A stretch of 64,000 nucleotides of DNA, from contig CALWJD010000001.1 in the NCBI GenBank assembly GCA_944380925.1, positions 248,001 to 312,000 of the forward strand, written 5' to 3'. Position 1 is the first letter of the stretch, and every line of letters begins with the position of its first letter. The position numbers and the translations under genes were made by a program. The notes beneath the pieces are model-generated. The model did not search any database and had not been told where the DNA came from. It worked only from the letters and a program-made list of their open reading frames with translations. This document shows, piece by piece, positions 61,667-64,000 of this stretch. The stretch is from UMGS1491 sp944380925. GTDB lineage: Bacteria > Bacillota > Clostridia > Oscillospirales > Acutalibacteraceae.

Positions 61667-62827
61667 CTAAAAATCACTAAATATACCTTTTATCCTATCA
61701 AAAAAAGTCTTCCTCTTTTGATAATTTTTTTCCGTTAATGTTTTTTCAAATTCTGCTAATTTATTTTTCTGCTCATCGCTAAGACTCCTTGGCACTTCGA
61801 TATGAACTTTTACAAATTCATCCCCTACTCCTCTGCCGCCAAGCTTGGGTATTCCCCTTCCTTTAAGTTTAAACACGTCGCCATTTTGGGTTCCTTCGTG
61901 AATATGATATTGAACCTTGCCATTAATAGTCGGGACTATTATATCCGCTCCGAGAGCCGCTTGAGAGTACGTTATCGGTATCTCACACCAAACATCATAT
62001 TCCTTGCGCTCAAACACCGAATGGGGCTCAACTTTTATATAAACGTGCAGATCTCCGTAAGGCCCGCCGTTAACACCTGCATCGCCACGGCCTGAAACAT
62101 TTAAAATTTGCTGACTGCTTATTCCTGCGGGAATATTTATTTCAACCTCTTTACGTTGACGGGTTCTTCCCTGACCGGAACAACCCGAGCACGGGGTTTC
62201 TATTATCTTACCTTTACCATGGCAAGCGCTACAAGTTTTCGAAGTTTGCATAACACCGAAAGGCGTCCTCTGACTTACCACCACTTGCCCGGTTCCACCA
62301 CATGTACCGCAAGTTTTTGGGGAAGTACCGGCTTTTGCACCGCTTCCGTTACAGCTTTTACAGTTTTCTATATGATGATACACAATTTTTTTGGTACACC
62401 CTTTGGCAGCTTCCAAAAAAGATATGCTTATCGTTGCTTCAACGTCCGCCCCCTGGCGCGGAGAATTACTGTTTCTGCGTGCTCTGGCGCCGCCAAATCC
62501 GCCAAAAAAGCTACCAAATATATCTCCTAAATCAAAGTCATCACCAAACGGATTTCCTCCATAATAGCTATATCCGCCACCGCCACCACCATAATTTGGA
62601 TCGGTGCCTGCATGACCAAATTGATCGTATCTTGCTTTTTTTGTTTTATCGGAAAGAACATCATAAGCTTCATTTACTTCTTTAAATTTTTGCTCAGCCG
62701 ACTTATCACCTTGATTTAAATCAGGGTGATACTTTTTTGCAAGTTTTCTATACGCTTTTTTTATTTCATCATCCGAAGCGCCTTTATTAATCCCGAGCAC
62801 TTCGTAATAATCTCTTTTTGCGGACAA
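61667..62827 (-). CDS. dnaJ: Chaperone DnaJ
   Basis: A 386-residue Hsp40. YYEVLGINKGASDDEIKKAYRKLAKKYHPDLN is the J domain with HPD. A Gly-rich linker (GGGGGYSYYGGNPFGDDF) follows. Four zinc motifs CxxCxGxG are CKSCNGSG, CGTCGGTG, CSACHGKG and CSGCSGQG, and then two substrate-binding domains follow. The start is taken as TTG 62827 (SAKRDYYEV) with GAGG upstream; GTG 62839 is possible but overlaps that site. Stop is followed by a long AT-rich gap. It works with DnaK, the upstream gene. Confidence 0.97.
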   Translation of the reverse strand: MSAKRDYYEVLGINKGASDDEIKKAYRKLAKKYHPDLNQGDKSAEQKFKEVNEAYDVLSDKTKKARYDQFGHAGTDPNYGGGGGGYSYYGGNPFGDDFDLGDIFGSFFGGFGGARARRNSNSPRQGADVEATISISFLEAAKGCTKKIVYHHIENCKSCNGSGAKAGTSPKTCGTCGGTGQVVVSQRTPFGVMQTSKTCSACHGKGKIIETPCSGCSGQGRTRQRKEVEINIPAGISSQQILNVSGRGDAGVNGGPYGDLHVYIKVEPHSVFERKEYDVWCEIPITYSQAALGADIIVPTINGKVQYHIHEGTQNGDVFKLKGRGIPKLGGRGVGDEFVKVHIEVPRSLSDEQKNKLAEFEKTLTEKNYQKRKTFFDRIKGIFSDF

Positions 62828-62871
62828 ACTTATTTTCACCTCTTAAAAAGTATTTTTTAACTTAGCAAAGT

Positions 62872-62900
62872 GCCTCTGCCTCCTCACCAAGGCAGAGGGC
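62872..62900 (-). other. Stem-loop between dnaK and dnaJ
   Basis: GCCTCTGCCT (62872-62881) and AGGCAGAGG (62890-62898) form a strong stem in the short dnaK-dnaJ gap. There is no long T run on the minus strand, so it is more likely a processing or partial-attenuation element than a full terminator. Confidence 0.5.
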
Positions 62901-62910
62901 TGACGTATGC

Positions 62911-64000
62911 TTATTTATTTTCCGAATCTACATCTTTATAATCGGCATTATAGACATTTTCCGCACCTTGGGCATTGCCACCTTGCGCACCTTCGGCTCC
63001 CTGAGGCGCACCTTGCGGTGCTGCTTTTTGATAAATCTTTGTGGAAACTTCGTACATTGCTTTTTGAAGTTCTTCTTTTTCTTTCTTGATATCATCAAGG
63101 CTTCCGCTCTTAATTTTTTCTCTTAAGGAAGTAACTTTTCCGTTAAGATTATCTTTATCCGCAGCTTCGACTTTATCTTCGCTATCCTTTAGTAGTTTTT
63201 CTACCGCATAACAAAGGTTCTCAGCTTCGTTTTTAACATCTACTTCTTCACGGCGTTTTTTATCTTCTGCGGCGTATTGTTCTGCATCTTTTACTGCTTT
63301 TTCTATATCTTCTTTGCTCATGTTACTGCTTGAACTTATTGTTATATGCTGCTCTTTATTTGTTCCCAAATCTTTTGCGGTTACGTTTACTATACCATTT
63401 GCGTCAATGTCAAATGTAACTTCAATTTGCGGTACTCCACGTGGTGCGGGAGCAATACCATCGAGCCTAAATAAACCGAGTTGCTTATTATCTCTTGCAA
63501 ATTCACGTTCACCTTGAAGAACATTGACTTCAACTTGCGTTTGACCATCTGCGGCAGTTGAAAACACCTGGCTTTTCTTGGTAGGAATGGTTGTGTTTCT
63601 GTCTATAATCTTTGTCATAACTCCGCCCATTGTTTCAATACCGAGCGAAAGCGGTGTTACGTCCAAAAGAAGTAATCCTTTAACATCTCCACCAAGGACT
63701 CCGCCTTGAAGTGCAGCGCCTATTGCAACGCACTCATCAGGATTTATGCCTTTGAATGGATCTTTTCCTATTAATTTCTTAACTGCTTCTTGAACCGCCG
63801 GAATTCTTGAAGAACCGCCAACCATAAGGACTTTATCTATTTGAGAAATCTCAAGTCCTGAATCTTTTAAGGCCTGACGAACAGGGCCCATTGTGCTTTC
63901 AACAAGGTCGGAAGTAAGTTCATTAAATTTCGCTCTGCTAAGGGTCAAATCAAGATGTTTTGGGCCTGTTGCATCAGCTGTAATAAACGGAAGATTTATC
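62911..64000 (-). CDS. dnaK: Chaperone DnaK, partial (N-terminal part beyond right edge)
   Basis: The last about 363 codons of an Hsp70. The frame is open through 64000 (INLPFITADATGPKHLDLTLS...), so the apparent start at 63948 is only an internal TTG. VMLVGGSSRIPAVQEAV, NPDECVAIGAALQGGVL and LLDVTPLSLGIETMGGVMTKII are typical ATPase and substrate-domain blocks. RFGTNKEQHITISS-type sequence (DLGTNKEQHITI) and the C-terminal Gln/Gly-rich tail (GAPQGAEGAQGGNAQ) confirm identity. Downstream is dnaJ, a standard order. The promoter and any CIRCE element are outside the window. Confidence 0.97.
   Translation of the reverse strand, partial: INLPFITADATGPKHLDLTLSRAKFNELTSDLVESTMGPVRQALKDSGLEISQIDKVLMVGGSSRIPAVQEAVKKLIGKDPFKGINPDECVAIGAALQGGVLGGDVKGLLLLDVTPLSLGIETMGGVMTKIIDRNTTIPTKKSQVFSTAADGQTQVEVNVLQGEREFARDNKQLGLFRLDGIAPAPRGVPQIEVTFDIDANGIVNVTAKDLGTNKEQHITISSSSNMSKEDIEKAVKDAEQYAAEDKKRREEVDVKNEAENLCYAVEKLLKDSEDKVEAADKDNLNGKVTSLREKIKSGSLDDIKKEKEELQKAMYEVSTKIYQKAAPQGAPQGAEGAQGGNAQGAENVYNADYKDVDSENK

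Noticed and set aside
62911..63948. Start of dnaK at 63948
   Set aside because: The dnaK frame continues with conserved sequence through the right edge; the TTG is internal.
1..64000. CRISPR arrays, rRNA genes, complete tRNA genes
   Set aside because: No regularly spaced repeats and no rRNA or full tRNA patterns were seen on either strand.

Overview
The window looks like chromosome from an AT-rich low-GC Gram-positive bacterium, most likely class Clostridia. The right-hand end carries a typical Bacillota housekeeping run on the minus strand: dnaK (partial), dnaJ, a DUF1292 protein, a probable 6S RNA, a CvpA-like membrane protein, a PgsA-like phosphatidyltransferase, a ClpE-type Clp ATPase and nrdR. 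Strong AGGAGG ribosome sites, GTG/TTG starts and intrinsic terminators fit this assignment. I cannot name a genus from the sequence alone.

Layout. (1) 1-5150, minus strand: a defence-like island. It has a radical-SAM/TcmP pair, two overlapping genes that both carry a PD-(D/E)XK-like core (one also carries two 4Fe-4S clusters), and a helix-turn-helix gene running off the left edge behind a consensus sigma-A promoter with operator-like repeats. (2) About 5.3-47.0 kb, plus strand: an apparently near-complete HK97-type siphophage prophage. It starts with a Y-family polymerase, a SLOG protein and an XRE repressor. A terminator-rich early region with a candidate small RNA and a sigma-like regulator follows, then replication genes (SNF2 helicase, family A polymerase, RepB/DUF927 primase-helicase), an ArpU-type late regulator, HNH, terminases, two DNA methyltransferases, portal, ClpP-type protease, capsid, connectors, tail, GH25 endolysin and holin. 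Three tandem serine recombinase-family genes close the element. (3) 47.0-56.5 kb: an accessory region with a leucine-rich-repeat secreted protein, a large protein joining an eCIS-type DUF4157 domain to a LanM-like dehydratase signature, a double AAA ATPase, a broken transglutaminase-like membrane protein, a decayed IS200/IS605 transposase and two surface or membrane proteins. (4) 56.6-64.0 kb: the housekeeping run.

How the parts work together. The XRE gene and its neighbours form the lysogeny end of the prophage. Its early operon copies DNA, and the ArpU-like protein probably switches on the late genes through a phased ACAGT array at 18.0 kb. A family of near-identical promoter cassettes (18.1, 18.6, 23.0, 23.4 and 43.5 kb) drives cargo-like genes and the recombinases. 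The tail chaperone gene has a textbook -1 slippery heptamer. The most unusual item outside the phage is the DUF4157/LanM-like fusion next to a AAA ATPase, with no contractile-injection structural genes in view. The left-hand paired nuclease with Fe-S clusters is the second candidate for something undescribed.
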